Source: Pelobates cultripes
Taxonomy: Eukaryota; Chordata; Amphibia; Anura; Pelobatidae
NCBI GenBank assembly: GCA_933207985.1
Contig: OW240921.1
Coordinates: 18,206,323-18,270,322 of the forward strand
Direction of reading: 5' to 3'
Length of the DNA stretch: 64,000 bases
A model generated the notes under the pieces. That model searched no databases. It was not told the origin of the DNA and was given only the letters and a program-made list of their open reading frames with translations. The position numbers were made by a program, and so were the translations under genes. Positions 30,812-42,236 of this stretch are shown in pieces. How positions within the stretch are numbered: the first letter of the stretch is position 1; each line of letters starts with the position of its first letter.

Positions 30812-30875
30812 AACCTGTCTTGCCTTCCTTACATTTTGATCCCCACCCGTACTAGGGGGGCTGTTAGCTCGGCTG

Positions 30876-31274
30876 TTAGAAGTAACAGCTTCCTCTAATA
30901 CAGCGATTTCTCAAACGGGCAAATCTGCTAGGTTGCACCAAATCAGGACTAGCTAGCCCTTTCCTCTTCCCTCCCCCCCTGCTTCCTCGCCCCACTGTCA
31001 CCCAGCTACATGCCTGTTCCCCATCTGACTTATCTCCTCCCTCTCGACTCCCTGTCCCCACTAAACTCTGCTCAGTGAGCAGTAGACTCCTCTCAAGATT
31101 GTCAATCTCCCTCAAAGTTGCGATCTGCTTCTCGAGATCTCCAATATGAGCTTCCAGAGAAGCCACTCGCACACAACCATCACAGAGGTATGGACCCTGG
31201 ACGGGTACATCCAGGCATCCATACATGCAACAAGATGTGCATTGAGTCAAACCAGCAATCTTGCTAACACTCAT
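30876..31274 (-). pseudogene. CR1 ORF1 N-terminal zinc-finger/coiled-coil part
   Basis: Starts at MSVSKIAGL. It has paired cysteines (CTSCCMYGC, then CDGC) that would form a small zinc knuckle, followed by a coiled-coil-like stretch (ASLEAHIGDLEKQIATL) and a basic linker. This is the usual N-terminal plan of CR1 ORF1. The frame drops out near 30876, before the esterase domain. Confidence 0.7.
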
Positions 31275-31320
31275 TTCCCCTTGAAACAGAAAAAAAAAAA
31301 AACAACAACAAAAAAAAACA

Positions 31321-31533
31321 ACAGCTGGAGACAATGGACGCTTGCTGAAATGGAGTTTAGCGCTACAACCATACAACTTCTCCATTCAATACCGCCCTGG
31401 CAAGTTCAATGGAAACGTGGATGGACTGTCCAGGCAAACAGAACTTTTACCCTGATCGCCGACCGGGCAGCCCCAAGTTGACCCGAAAAGGATCAATCTG
31501 GGTCTGCCGGAGTGTTCCACAAAAGGGGAGCAG
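31321..31533 (+). pseudogene. Gypsy RNase H C-terminus plus polypurine tract
   Basis: One frame reads GRLLKWSLALQPYNF, then IQYRPGKFNGNVDGLSRQ and a stop at about 31464. This is the conserved end of Gypsy RNase H. A polypurine tract AAAAGGGGAGCAG (31521-31533) follows and abuts the LTR. No integrase lies between RNase H and the LTR. Confidence 0.8.
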
Positions 31534-32400
31534 TGTAACAGAACTACAATCTCTGCTTGAACATATTTAATCATACAGAAGCCTGGGAATACAAAAGTAC
31601 CTACTTGCCTGGTTATGTGGATTGTATAGCACTAAAACCGAATGCAAACCGCCGAACACCGGACCACCCTGCTGTACAGTTAAGTGGTATTTTACCTCCC
31701 AGACTGGCATATCCGCTCGCATGATAACTGCACGAATCCTCTGTGTAAAATATAGGTGGCCGCCATTTCAGGACTTTGCACATGTTCGCGGCCATCTTAC
31801 GCACGAACAGCGGTGATTTGCCCTCGAGTGTCTGGAACTCAAAACAACGGAACTTCGTGCTGAAACTACCGAATGATCGGCCGTTCGGTAGAAAGGATAG
31901 ACAATGTATGGGGATTCCAGCGAACCTCAAGTTACATGCGGATGGCGGGATTTTCGTGTCTTTTCATCACACGGATGGGGACCGTACATTTAAGGGTGTA
32001 CTCCCTGTTTTTGGGGTACATCCAGAACTTGGGTAAAATTGTGTGTGTTATAATTATGTTAACTGTTTATCTGAGGGGAGGAGACGTGGGGGCTGTACCA
32101 TGCTTGTGATTGGTGATTGTACTAATTATGTAGGTGTTGCTCTCCCAAGGGCAGAATTGCATAAAAGGAAACCCCTGTCAATAAAAGTTAGTTCTGCTTG
32201 ACCCTTCAAAATGTAGCCTTGTCTCATTCTTGGAAGGGGATTTACTGCACCATTACTCTGCTCCATTTTCCAGCTATACCTGCTTTTACCTCTGGATCTC
32301 GTGGATGGGAATAAGAACAACTCCATTATTATCCAGCACCTTGCCAGGGAAAGGACGTCTCCAACGGCTGATACCCCTCACCCTCTGGGTAGCCGTTACA
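31534..32400 (+). mobile_element. 3' LTR of the Gypsy-type element (867 bp)
   Basis: Starts TGTAACAG right after the polypurine tract and ends CCGTTACA, giving TGTAAC...GTTACA inverted ends. Near its 3' third it has a TATA-like CATAAAAGG (about 32159) and AATAAA at 32180-32185, then the R-U5 tail. The matching 5' LTR is not in the window, so the element is incomplete. Confidence 0.82.
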
Positions 32401-32779
32401 GATACCCATGTGAGTAATATATTACTATTTTTTTCTCTCTATACAGTGCACTGCTCCGTCCAGGATTGGTCCAATTGGCTCTCAAACTCTCTCTATACAT
32501 ACACCTTGATGACCTGTCATGGTCCACTACCTGATAGGATGTGAGGCACCACATACATTTTCACACAGACACTGCCCGAGAGTATGCGCTCTATATGATG
32601 CGTTTGAACTAAATCCTGAGTAATGTGGTGTGTGAATCCTTGACCTTCAGAGGCAATAGGTAAAGTGTGTGTAAAATGTACTTTGTAATGGTGATAACGT
32701 TGAATCTTCTTAATTTCTTCTTGTCTTCAGTTGATTGATATATATACGTCTTTTGTATATATATATTCTTGGGCCAAAT
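32401..32779. other. Unassigned spacer
   Basis: No gene or bounded element recognised. AT-rich with a short TATATATA tract at 32756-32766. Confidence 0.35.
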
Positions 32780-33207
32780 GCTCGCCACAATAATATATGT
32801 CTATATTATTGAAAAGTAGTAATACGCAATCTGACTTACGGTTTCTTCAGGTTTATTCTTTGTTGCGGATACATAATAAAACATAATAAAGGATGTTACA
32901 GGATAGTAGACATTCAACAGCAGATGGTAATTGCTGTACTTCTGATGGGAGAGTTACATTGTTGTACAGAGCCAAGAGCCAAGCCAAGAGAGAGAGACCT
33001 TGTGTCCCTCTGTTACTATATAAGGAAGTGCTAATACTAACGTCAGCGTAACTCTAGCCATATAAGGACAAGACCCCCACATCCACATTCCAGATCTCTC
33101 GGACAAAGAAAGCCTTGTGACTTATTGATACCATCTGTTACTTATGTCAATCCACACATCCATATATATAATCAATAGAAACATAGAATATGCAATATTC
33201 TACAGTG
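32780..33207 (-). mobile_element. Candidate LTR on the minus strand
   Basis: Read on the minus strand it starts TGTAGAATATTGCATATTC, has a TATATAG box (about 33017-33023), an AATAAA signal in 'caaagaataaacctgaag' (about 32850-32868), and ends near a TGTGGCGAGCATTTGGCCC segment (32770-32790) that could be the primer-binding junction. No coding part or partner LTR was found, so this rests on signal order alone. Confidence 0.35.
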
Positions 33208-34755
33208 TGTGTTATTTATTATGATATAAATATGGATTAATCTTGGATCATGTGATATGTACTTGACTGCTATTACATCATTTAATACCACTTTGTAAGC
33301 ATTCTACATGTTTTATTCATCATTAGCCTCCCAAATGGACCTATGCAGTTTTATAGAGGTTGAGTGTAGAAATACTTCTTAGATGCAAAATTGTTTTATA
33401 TCCCTTTAAAATTCAATCTATAAAGTACATTATCTCTATCTCCCAAAAAATCCCCTTACATATATTTATTCTTCTTTATATTCTTGGCTTTTCTCCCATG
33501 CCCTTTGGCAATGAGCAATAGGAAGCCTTACAGACTAAGAATTTAAGCATTACAGATATGTTGTGTAAATAAAGTTGTTTAAATTTGAAATAAAAAAACA
33601 GTGAATGTTTTTAACATCATTCCAGATGTGCAGGGGCACAAACGGGATTGCATGGACGCAATGACTAAGTGTGTGTTATGTGCAGAGCAAAATGAAGGCG
33701 CAACCTGCAGGAAAAGGTGGGTGTACCTGAAACAGGAAATAAAAAACTGACACATGCATTGAATAATTTAGGGCGTTTGAAGGGACCGTCCGGTCCAAAG
33801 CGCGCAGCCCAGACATCCCGAACGGAAGCTTTTCAACACACATACTTGGACATCTTCTACAGCAATAATCATGCACACAAGGTATAGACACCCAGCAAAC
33901 TTCAGGCAAATTGGACTGCATATTTAAAGAAGACTTTCCAAGTTACCAAGGGGTGACATCTGCCCACGGGATAAGGGATTTCCTTGATATGAAAGCATTT
34001 GGATTTGGATATTTTTTTCTTTTTTAGTACACACTGTGACTTTACATAGATTTCCTACATATATATTTTTTCTTTTTCTTTTTTCACTGGTTTTTCTTTT
34101 ATTTATTATTTTTGCTTTTGCTTATATTTTTGTAGGGAGACACTTATAAATCCATATGGTTTTTCTAACAGAATGTATTGTACGCCATGTGACCTAGAAT
34201 TATAGGAAGCATACCTGCAAAAGCCTTTTTAATCACTGTTTTTTTGTTTGTTTGTTTTTTATATGTCAAGCACTTATAAGGATACATATATGTATATTTC
34301 TATGCATCTTGTGATTTATGTATTTTTTGGGGGTTATGCAATTGTGTCTTTTCTTATTATTGTCAAAGTGAACAATATAGGTATACATCAGCTCTGCTAT
34401 TGAGCACGGTACTGTAAGAAAACATGCTATTACAGTACCTATATCTAAATAAACACAAAGATTTTTTGAGTGCGGTATCATAATATTATAAAAGAAGTAT
34501 ACTCATAAAAATAGTTACCCAAACAAAAAAAAAGTGGAGAGACACTGAGCAACTTGCGTATTAATTTAGCTAAATTAGACTCCATAAGGTCACCTAAGAT
34601 CCCTCCACTTCGTCATATCAAAAGAGTGAAAAATTATATTGCAGAGTAGACACTTATAAAAATCAATAAAGTCATCATAATTTTAAAACAAAGATGGTAT
34701 CATACTGTTAATCGATCTAGTAAAATGTTAACAAAAAAGTTAGAGAATAAGAGGT
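33208..34755. other. AT-rich spacer, nothing identified
   Basis: Low-complexity T-rich stretches (33990-34260) and short frames only. I see no gene, RNA gene or clear element ends. Confidence 0.4.
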
Positions 34756-35284
34756 GCTGAAATCAGGGCCGGCCTTAGGCAATTAGGCGCCCTGTGCAAA
34801 AAGTCTTCATGGCGCCCACCTCCCACCAAGTTGCCTGAATACAGTAACACACACAGGCACCGGGGACGTGTGTATCACGAGGCAAACAAGGCATCTGCCT
34901 TGGGCGCCACTTTGCAGGGGGCGGCAAAAAAAAGCATCCCTCCAAACCCCCAGGCAGATCCCTTGCTTGCCTCGCATCCTGGGGGGCTCAAGAGCTGACC
35001 GGCTGGCCACTTTTGAGCCCCCCCAAGGCTGGCAGCTGGCAGCGGGCAGCGAAGGAGCATACTCACCTGAGCTCTTCCTGCTCAGCTTCCTCTGCGCCGC
35101 TTAATGAAGCCTGGAGCCAGAATATGACGTCAGTCCGGCTCCCGGCATCACTAAGCGCTGCTTACTCAGCCTGTGCGCCCCCTGCCTGCCTGCCCAGCAG
35201 CCACACTGGACTGTTGGTAAGAAATCCACTCCAGCTTTCCCAGGGAGGCTGGGTGGATTTAAAATAAATGTAAAAAATATTAGT

Positions 35285-35940
35285 TTGTGAGTGTTAGTGG
35301 AAATGTCTGTGTGTGTGTCTGTGAGTGTTTATTTTGAAGTGAATGTGTGTGTGTGTGTGTGTGTGTCTGTAAGTGTGTAATTGTGTGTGTCTGTAAGTGA
35401 ATGTGTGTGTGTCTGTGAGTGAATGTGTGTGTTGGTCAGTGAGTGTATATGTGTCAGTCAGTGAGTGTGTATGTGTCGTCAGTGAGTGTGTATGTGTCAG
35501 TCAGTGAGTGTGTATGTGTCGTCAGTGAGTGTGTATGTGTCGTCAGTGAGTGTGTGTCCGTCAGTGAGTGTGTGTCGGTCAGTGAGTGTGTGTCGGTCAG
35601 TGAGTGTGTGTGTGTCGGTCAGTGAGTGTGTGTCGGTCAGTGAGTGTGTGTCGGTCAGTGAGTGTGTGTCGGTCAGTGAGTGTGTGTCGGTCAGTGAGTG
35701 TGTGTCGGTCAGTGTGTATGTGTCGGTCAGTGGAGTCGTGCATCTTTCAGTGAGTGCTTGCGCCTGTCAGTGAGAGTGTGCATCTGTCAGTGTGTGTCCA
35801 AGTAATAGTGTATGTGTGTATGTCATTGTTTGTCAGTGTATATGAGAGTGTGTGTCTGTCAGTGAGTGTGCGTCTGTCAGTGAGTGTGCGTCTGTCAGTG
35901 AGTGTGCGTCTGTCAGTGAGTGAGCGTCTGTCAGTCAAAG
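35285..35940. repeat. GT-type minisatellite (GTGAGTGTGTGTCGGTCA units)
   Basis: About 18-bp units, most regular at 35540-35730. Long Ser/Val/Cys frames here are repeat translations. Confidence 0.9.
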
Positions 35941-35989
35941 TGCGGCCTTGACAGGAAGGGGTGGGGGAAATTTAAACTCGGTTACAGGC

Positions 35990-36690
35990 ATGTACACACA
36001 CACTCAGTTAAAGGCAGTCACACATACAGGCACAGGCACAGGCACAAACAATGGCACAGCTACAGCGACACACACAGACAGACAGTCACATAGGCAGTCA
36101 CACACACAGACAGACACACAGTAACACACACATAGACAGTTATACACACACAGGCAGGCAGTCACACAGATAGAAAGTCACACACACAGGCAGGTAGTCA
36201 CACACAGACAGATAGTTACAGACAGACACACACAGGCAGGCAGTCACATACAGGCAGTCACACACACAGGCAGTCACACACACAGACAGACAGTCACACA
36301 CACAGACAGTCACACAGACAGACAGTCTCACACACACAGGCAGTCACACACACGGGCAGTCACACAGACAGACAGTCACACAGACAGACAGTCACACACA
36401 CAGGCAGTCACATACATGGGCAGTCACACAGACAGACAGTCACACACACAGACAGTCACACACACAGACAGTCACACACAGGCAGGTAGTCACACACAGA
36501 GACAGTCACACACACACACACACAGAGACAGACAGTCACACACACACACACAAGGACAGGCAGTCACACAGACAGTCACACACACACACACACACACAGA
36601 CAGTCACACGCACACAGGCAGGCAGTCACACAGACAGTCACACACACACACAGACAGTCACACAAACAGGCAAACAGTCACACACACACA
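35990..36690. repeat. CA-type minisatellite (CACACAGACAGACAGTCA units)
   Basis: Units of about 16-20 bp alternating CACACACAGGCAGTCA and CACAGACAGACAGTCA. Composition is roughly the reverse complement of the neighbouring GT array. Confidence 0.9.
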
Positions 36691-37269
36691 CTTACCTCTT
36701 TCCAGTGGATGCAGTTGGCTGATGGGGAAGCATCTTTCCCTCTTCCTGTACAGCAGGGGCTTCAGGAGGTATTAGCCCCGTCTCCGCCTCTCGATAAGCC
36801 CCGCCTCCGCCGCTCGGTAAACCCCGCCCCCTCTGCCGCGATTTTTTTTTTTTTTTTTTAAAATAGACCCGGGTGGAGAATAATTAATCCTCCAGCCAGG
36901 TACCTCTTTTAGCTCCCCTGCACTCCGGCCATGAGTGAGCTGTGTCGGCCACAGGGCGCCCCCTGTTCCATGGCGCCCTGTGCGGTCGCACAGCTCGCAC
37001 ACCCCTAAGGCCGGCCCTGGCTGAAATTAGTGGTCAAGGGAAAACAACTTCTAACTACCAGACAGATCAGTCAAGCATTTGGGGACTGTTCTAGATCCTT
37101 ATATAATCTAGTAGATCATGGCCTTTCTAATTTTCTAAACCTTAAACTTCCTAAAATCTCTCCTGCTAAATAAACCTATATAGTTATTAGAAATTAAAAA
37201 TTGTATTAAATCTTCAAAATCGAATAAATACCCTGTTTCAGATGGGAATTCCGCAGGGTTTTTTCAGAA

Positions 37270-38225
37270 ATTTGAAAAATTGCTTTCACCTTAATTAAGA
37301 AAATACCATAAATGTAATTCTAGTAATATCATTGCATCTGAAATGTTACAAGCAACAATTACCCCAAATAGCCAATATCCCTTATTAACTTGGATATTAA
37401 AATTTATTCTAGAATCTTAGCTGAGAGGTTGAAAGAAGTTCTCTCAGATTTAATTCCCTTAGATCAATGTGAGTTTACTAAGAGCAGGAGTACAAATGAT
37501 ACATATTATTTATCATATAAATCAACAAGAAGAAGGTTCGACTATGATGGCCCTCGATGCCAAAAAGACTTTTGACTTGTTGAACTGTCGCTATTTGGAT
37601 GCAGTATTGGGAGCCTTCTGCATCGTGTGTACATTTAGGAAGAACGTTATGCTTTTGTACACCAGTCCTACAGCCAGGATTGCGGGATATATGCTTTTAT
37701 CAGAGTGGTTTAAAATTAGACATGGCACGAGGCAGGGCTGTCCTCTTGCTCCTTTGCTGTATATCAAACTGAAGAGGGATGGAATTATATTGGACAGGAA
37801 GGGAGGAAGTAGTAAGATCTTATATGCTCCCTAAAAGTTTGTATTTGCTTACAAACATACCACTCAGAATTAATAATATTGTACTTAAGGAAATTAAATT
37901 CACAATAAATACATTTATTTGGCAGGACAAGAAACCCAGAATATCCTTAGACATTTTATATAGAGATTTCAAAAGGGAGGGTTATCTTTTCCTAACATAT
38001 TTTCTTTTTACAATAATATGATTGCATATGCCATCACTTGGGATAATTTGTCAACCTCTAGACCGATATGGTTGGAGATTGAAAAACAAGATTTAGGGAA
38101 ATTAGAATATTTTATTTTACTCTGGTCAAATATAGATCCTAGGGGGAATAAAATAGGATTATTCCTACCCAAAAACCCAATAATTGGAGACATTTATACA
38201 ATTGTTTACAATTTAATGACTATAG
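37270..38225 (+). mobile_element. Decayed L1/Tx1-type ORF2 (reverse transcriptase and C-terminal part)
   Basis: Fragments in shifting frames: LDIKIYSRILAERLKEVL, then LDAKKTFDLLNCRYLDAVL (first catalytic region), NGTRQGCP-like HGTRQGCPLAPLLY, and after an internal loss INTFIWQDKKPRISLDILY and RPIWLEIEKQDLG from the ORF2 C-terminal half. The FADD region is missing. This is an old, dead L1-type copy. Confidence 0.78.
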
Positions 38226-38249
38226 TGCTGTGTTTACGAAACTATTTTA

Positions 38250-39365
38250 CCTAAAATGCCACTAGAATCTTCACCTGTGTGCCTCCTAACCTCCATTTTG
38301 TGTTTCTTATCCTCTCTTTTAAATGTCTTCCGCCCTTTAGTGTATCTTATCTCCTATTTTTTTCCCCATTGTGTGTCTTACAGCTCCCTTGTGTACCTCT
38401 TAGAATCCCCTTGTGTGTCTCTTATCCTCTCTCTTTATATCACTCTTACATCCTCCCACATCCTCCTCAGCCCCTTTGTGTGATTCCTTCTCTCCCAGCC
38501 CCCTTATGTTTTTTGCTCTTCCCAGCTCCTTTGTGTGTGTCTTTCACCCCCAACCCCTTTGTGTCTTTTTCCCCTTCTCAAGACCCGCTGTGTTTATTTC
38601 ACATCCAGCCCCTCTTCCCTCCCCATTACTTAGTGGTCCCCACCCCTCCCCTCCCTGTCCTTTGGTGCACCCCCCCGCCTTAATGATCCCCTCACTTTCC
38701 TGGTGTGCCTCCTACCTCTCCTGTAGCATGACTGAGCGGAACGGATCCCCGTACAGGAGCTTCAGTTTTCTGTACCCGGGCGGACTAACAGGAAGTGCTC
38801 TATCAGTGAGCACCTACTGTCAGTCTAGCCGGGTACAGGAAACATAAGCTCCTGTACCACGCTCCACTCAGCCACTCACAGATGGGCGCCCCCCATAGAC
38901 ACTTGCGTGCCCACACAGAAGCGAGCTCATTATTAATATTTTTAGAATTTACATTTTTTCACCAAACCTCCAAACCTGGAGAGCTGGTGTGGATCTGTCC
39001 CTGGGGTCCAGTGGGGCTGCTGGGAGTCGTGTGGCTGTGGTAGAAAAAGAGGCGGTGAGGGATCTGTGATCTTCCCATTCTGCTCCCTCGCGGTCTGTCT
39101 ACTGATGCTGGGAGCCAGAATATGATGTCATATTCCTGATCCCATGGTATCAGCACATAGCCTGCGAGGGGGCAGGGAGATAACAGCTCACTCGTCACCT
39201 CTGATTCTACCACAGCCACACGACATCGGGTCCATAATGTGGCCTGGTAGGAGAGAGCACTTACCTTTTGCCAGTCACTAAAATCTTGCGCCCCAGAGCC
39301 AGTGCACCTTAAGGCAACCACCTGTGCCACCTTGTGGACCTGCCAGCCCTGCATATACTGTAAAT
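38250..39365. repeat. Degenerate pyrimidine-rich minisatellite and flanking repeat
   Basis: 38270-38640 is made of loose units like 'cccctttgtgtgtctcttatcc'. 38700-39360 is GC-richer and has 'ggtccagtggggctgctgggag' and a copy of a phrase also seen at 56130-56290 in copy B (catattctg...ggagccagaatatgatgtca). It resembles the minisatellite-carrying hAT-like elements but no clean ends were found. Confidence 0.5.
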
Positions 39366-40600
39366 AAACCCCCATTAATTTTCAGAGAGCTCAGCAGAAT
39401 AAAAAGCCAATGGATCTTCGAGATGGATTCTCTCCATCCAAATGCCTTAAATTTGGATTTTGATTTGTCTCATTTTTTTTAAATATCAAATATGTATATA
39501 TCAAGTTTTTAATAAAAAAAAATTCTGCAACTTCTTATTTAGTTAGATTTTTTTTCTCTATTATAGCCCTCTAAGATTCTTTTCATACCCCATGAATCTC
39601 ATAGGTAACAATATAAATATGTATTTATACATATCCTGTATTTGGTGTTTCCTGTTCTACAGAATTCTGCAATAGATATTATTAATTATTAGTTATTACT
39701 GTTCTCACATTACTGTTATTCCTTATATTAATTATATGTTAACACATTGACAAGAAGCAACATGTGTAAATAGAACATTGTTATTATTAGTTTTATTTGT
39801 TATTTATAATCTACATTTTAATTTTCATTTTATTTATCTGTTTCTTCCGCTTTTATGATTCTCTTATGAATGAGCTCTTGATCGTAGGGCATCATTGCCC
39901 ATATTTCAGATGGACGTTTGTAACTTCCGATGTATATAGGAGGTGACTCTAAATATACGCGGTGATGCAAGCACGGCGGATACATGACCCTTTTTTTTTG
40001 CTATGATCCGGAAGTGGTGAATACGCTTGCCGCGAAAATTCACCTGATCAGGAAGAATGGAGGATATAAAAGGACACATGAAGCTTGGCTTAAGTTATCT
40101 TGCACTGAGGAAAACTATCTGTAGTCGAAACGTGTTTGCATCCTTTATATGTTATAAGGACTTGAAGTATATTCTTGTAGTGTATACTATTTTCTTTTTA
40201 CACACTGCTTACACATGTACTATTTTAATATTATAATTTTATATTAATAAATACTCTTTGGCACTCCTGTGAACCTGCATCTGGAGTATTATCGTAGCCA
40301 GTTTTTGGCACCCCTATGCTGGTTATATAGAGTCTGGCACGGATCTACAATTGTGAGTGTACATTTTATACTTTCCTTTATTAATAGTGTCACTTTACAG
40401 ATTTCACTATGTGTGGTATAATTTATTTTTTGTAGATCTTTTGAAAGGAATCTCCTTGTAACAACAAGACCGTATTCTAAAGTATAATCATAAGTATTTT
40501 TTATAAGTGTCACACTGGGTGTTGTACTGATGTGGTAGTATTATTATTACCTGTTCTGTAACCCCATTATTTTTGCCTAGTTGAACTGTGAGACTTGAAA
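39366..40600 (+). repeat. AT-rich spacer with second GAAACG-motif repeat
   Basis: 39900-40560 contains ACTATCTGTAGTCGAAACG (about 40112-40130), an ATAAATACTC signal, and GTGAGTGTACATTTT, the same order as 26841-27560. The rest is AT-rich with no features seen. Confidence 0.45.
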
Positions 40601-40748
40601 TTGTTGTCTAGTGAATGAGTGAGTGGGCTTGATTTTGTATGTTTTTATTTACAAGGAACACAACCAAATCAAATACAAAACAAATAACTCAATGTAAGGG
40701 AAAGATACCCTCTGGATACAGGGAGCACTCTGGATACAGAGAGCATGG

Positions 40749-40825
40749 AACTCAGGAAGGCAGCTAGCTCAGGAACTCAGTGGAATCAGCTAGCTCAGGA
40801 ACTCAGGGGAAGCAGCTAGCTCTGG
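40749..40825. repeat. Short tandem repeat, three units of about 27 bp
   Basis: Units built on GCAGCTAGCTCAGGAACTCA, three slightly different copies in a row. Confidence 0.8.
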
Positions 40826-41040
40826 GACGCATACTGTTACATCAAACAAAAGGACCAGATGAAAAAATAACATTAATGTACTGGCAATCAAGAAGGAGTG
40901 AGACACAAATAAAAAGGGAGGATATAATTTCAACATAAGGCCAGCTGGGAACAGAGAATTATATCAGTCTGGGTGCCGCAGCCTGTTACAGCACCACAGA
41001 AAGGTAATGGTACTTCACCAGACAGAGTGAACAGAATTGT

Positions 41041-41345
41041 GACAATGTTGAATAAAACAACCTCCTGGTTTCAACAGAGCTTTTAGCATCTGGAATATCT
41101 TGTTGACTTCACCAGTGCTCACATGATAATGTGTGCCACCTACATCTAGAAGACTAAACAAGGATATAATGTCCTGCGGTGAGAGCTACAATGAATTCAA
41201 TGTGTGCTGATTTCATCAAATTTTGTTAAAAAAATATTACCTGAGTCTTGAATGTCAATAAACCTAATCATATTTAGTTTCTTTTTTTTACCTTAATTGA
41301 GCTTCTGGTAGCTAACCTATATTTATCATATTTAAGTGTATTCCG
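41041..41345. repeat. Diverged copy of the far end of the duplicated unit
   Basis: Matches 25204-25460 (and 60035-60300) in order: 'aataaaacaacct', 'gcatc', 'ccttgttga', 'tgtgccacctacat', and 'ttgagcttctggta'. Divergence is clearly larger than between copies A and B. It directly abuts the start of copy B at 41346. Confidence 0.7.
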
Positions 41346-41599
41346 GCCTTATTCAATTAATCTACTGGGAATCTCCATCATGCATAAAACATTTATCAAG
41401 CAGTATCCTTTACAATGCAAGGAAATTAAGTTTCATCATAAGACATGTTTGTTACATTCATGGTAATTAAAAAGTAGAAAATACTATTATGTAGCAAAGG
41501 TGTGATTGTTTTACATTGATGGGTAGAGTGGGAAGTGAACCATTGGGTTAGATTTCTCAATAAAGGTCTAAAGTACTAAAACTGGGCCAATCACATTAG

Positions 41600-42236
41600 A
41601 AATTCAAACAGTAGAAAGGAAAAAAAATTCCTTATAGAATGTAGCGCTTGTATAATAAATAATATGCTATCACCTTTTGGTAATTAGGCGAGATATGATT
41701 TTTTCTCCTTGTTCAGGTGTCCAATAAATGGTTAATCTACAAAAGACAATCATACATAGTGCAGATAGTATATAACTGTGCAATTATGTATCTATTCGTA
41801 TATGGTGTTATTCACTCACAAACAGAGAGCTGTGGACCCAGCTCTAGTTGAAATCACTTTCGGGTCCGTCTAGGCGACCCACCCCTGTTTAGGATATATG
41901 TCTTGTCCTACAGGGAAATAGATGAACCGGAGATAGGATATATCCTAAACAGGGTGGGTCGCCTAGACGGACCCGAAAGTGATTTCAACTAGAGCTGGGT
42001 CCACAGCTCTCTGTTTGTGAGTGAATAACACCATATACGAATAGATACATAATTGCACAGTTATATACTATCTGCACTATGTATGATTGTCTTTTGTAGA
42101 TTAACCATTTATTGGACACCTGAACAAGGAGAAAAAATCATATCTCGCCTAATTACCAAAAGGTGATAGCATATTATTTATTATACAAGCGCTACATTCT
42201 ATAAGGAAATTTTTTTCCTTTCTACTGTTTGAATTT
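41600..42236. repeat. 637-bp near-perfect palindrome
   Basis: Left arm 41600-41899, right arm 41938-42236, spacer 38 bp (41900-41937). Arms of about 300 bp pair almost throughout; one extra C in the left arm near 41885 is the clearest difference. Outer ends are AAATTCAAACAG and CTGTTTGAATTT. It is absent from copy A. Confidence 0.92.

Larger units (their letters stand above)
29229..31320 (-). mobile_element. CR1 LINE, 5' half, lying inside the Gypsy element
   Basis: On the minus strand it runs from ORF1 (31274 downward) through the start of ORF2 endonuclease, and stops at about 29229 before any reverse transcriptase. The A-rich tract at 31285-31320 marks its 5' border with Gypsy RNase H sequence. 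LINE copies usually lose their 5' end; this one has lost its 3' half instead. Confidence 0.8.
34764..37019. mobile_element. 2.26-kb non-autonomous hAT-like element with perfect ends
   Basis: Both ends read CAGGGCCGGCCTTAGG (16-bp perfect terminal inverted repeat) and the insertion is flanked by an exact 8-bp duplication GCTGAAAT at 34756-34763 and 37020-37027. This is a full hAT signature. Inside are a GT-type minisatellite (35285-35940) and a CA-type minisatellite (35990-36690) facing each other, with GC-rich unique sequence near both ends. There is no transposase frame. Confidence 0.9.

Noticed and set aside
31146..32109. Several 60-110-codon frames within 31.1-32.1 kb
   Set aside because: They lie in the CR1/Gypsy junction and the LTR and have no family features, apart from the short RNase H frame already described.
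35443..35773. Ser/Val-rich open frames and regular units that could suggest a CRISPR-like array
   Set aside because: Units are contiguous tandem repeats without unique spacers, lie inside a hAT-like element, and the genome is animal.
36772..37002. A CG-rich tract considered as a CpG island promoter
   Set aside because: It is the right end of the hAT-like element, including its terminal inverted repeat.
38256..38847. Overlapping Pro/Leu/Ser-rich frames up to 144 codons
   Set aside because: They translate a degenerate pyrimidine-rich minisatellite.
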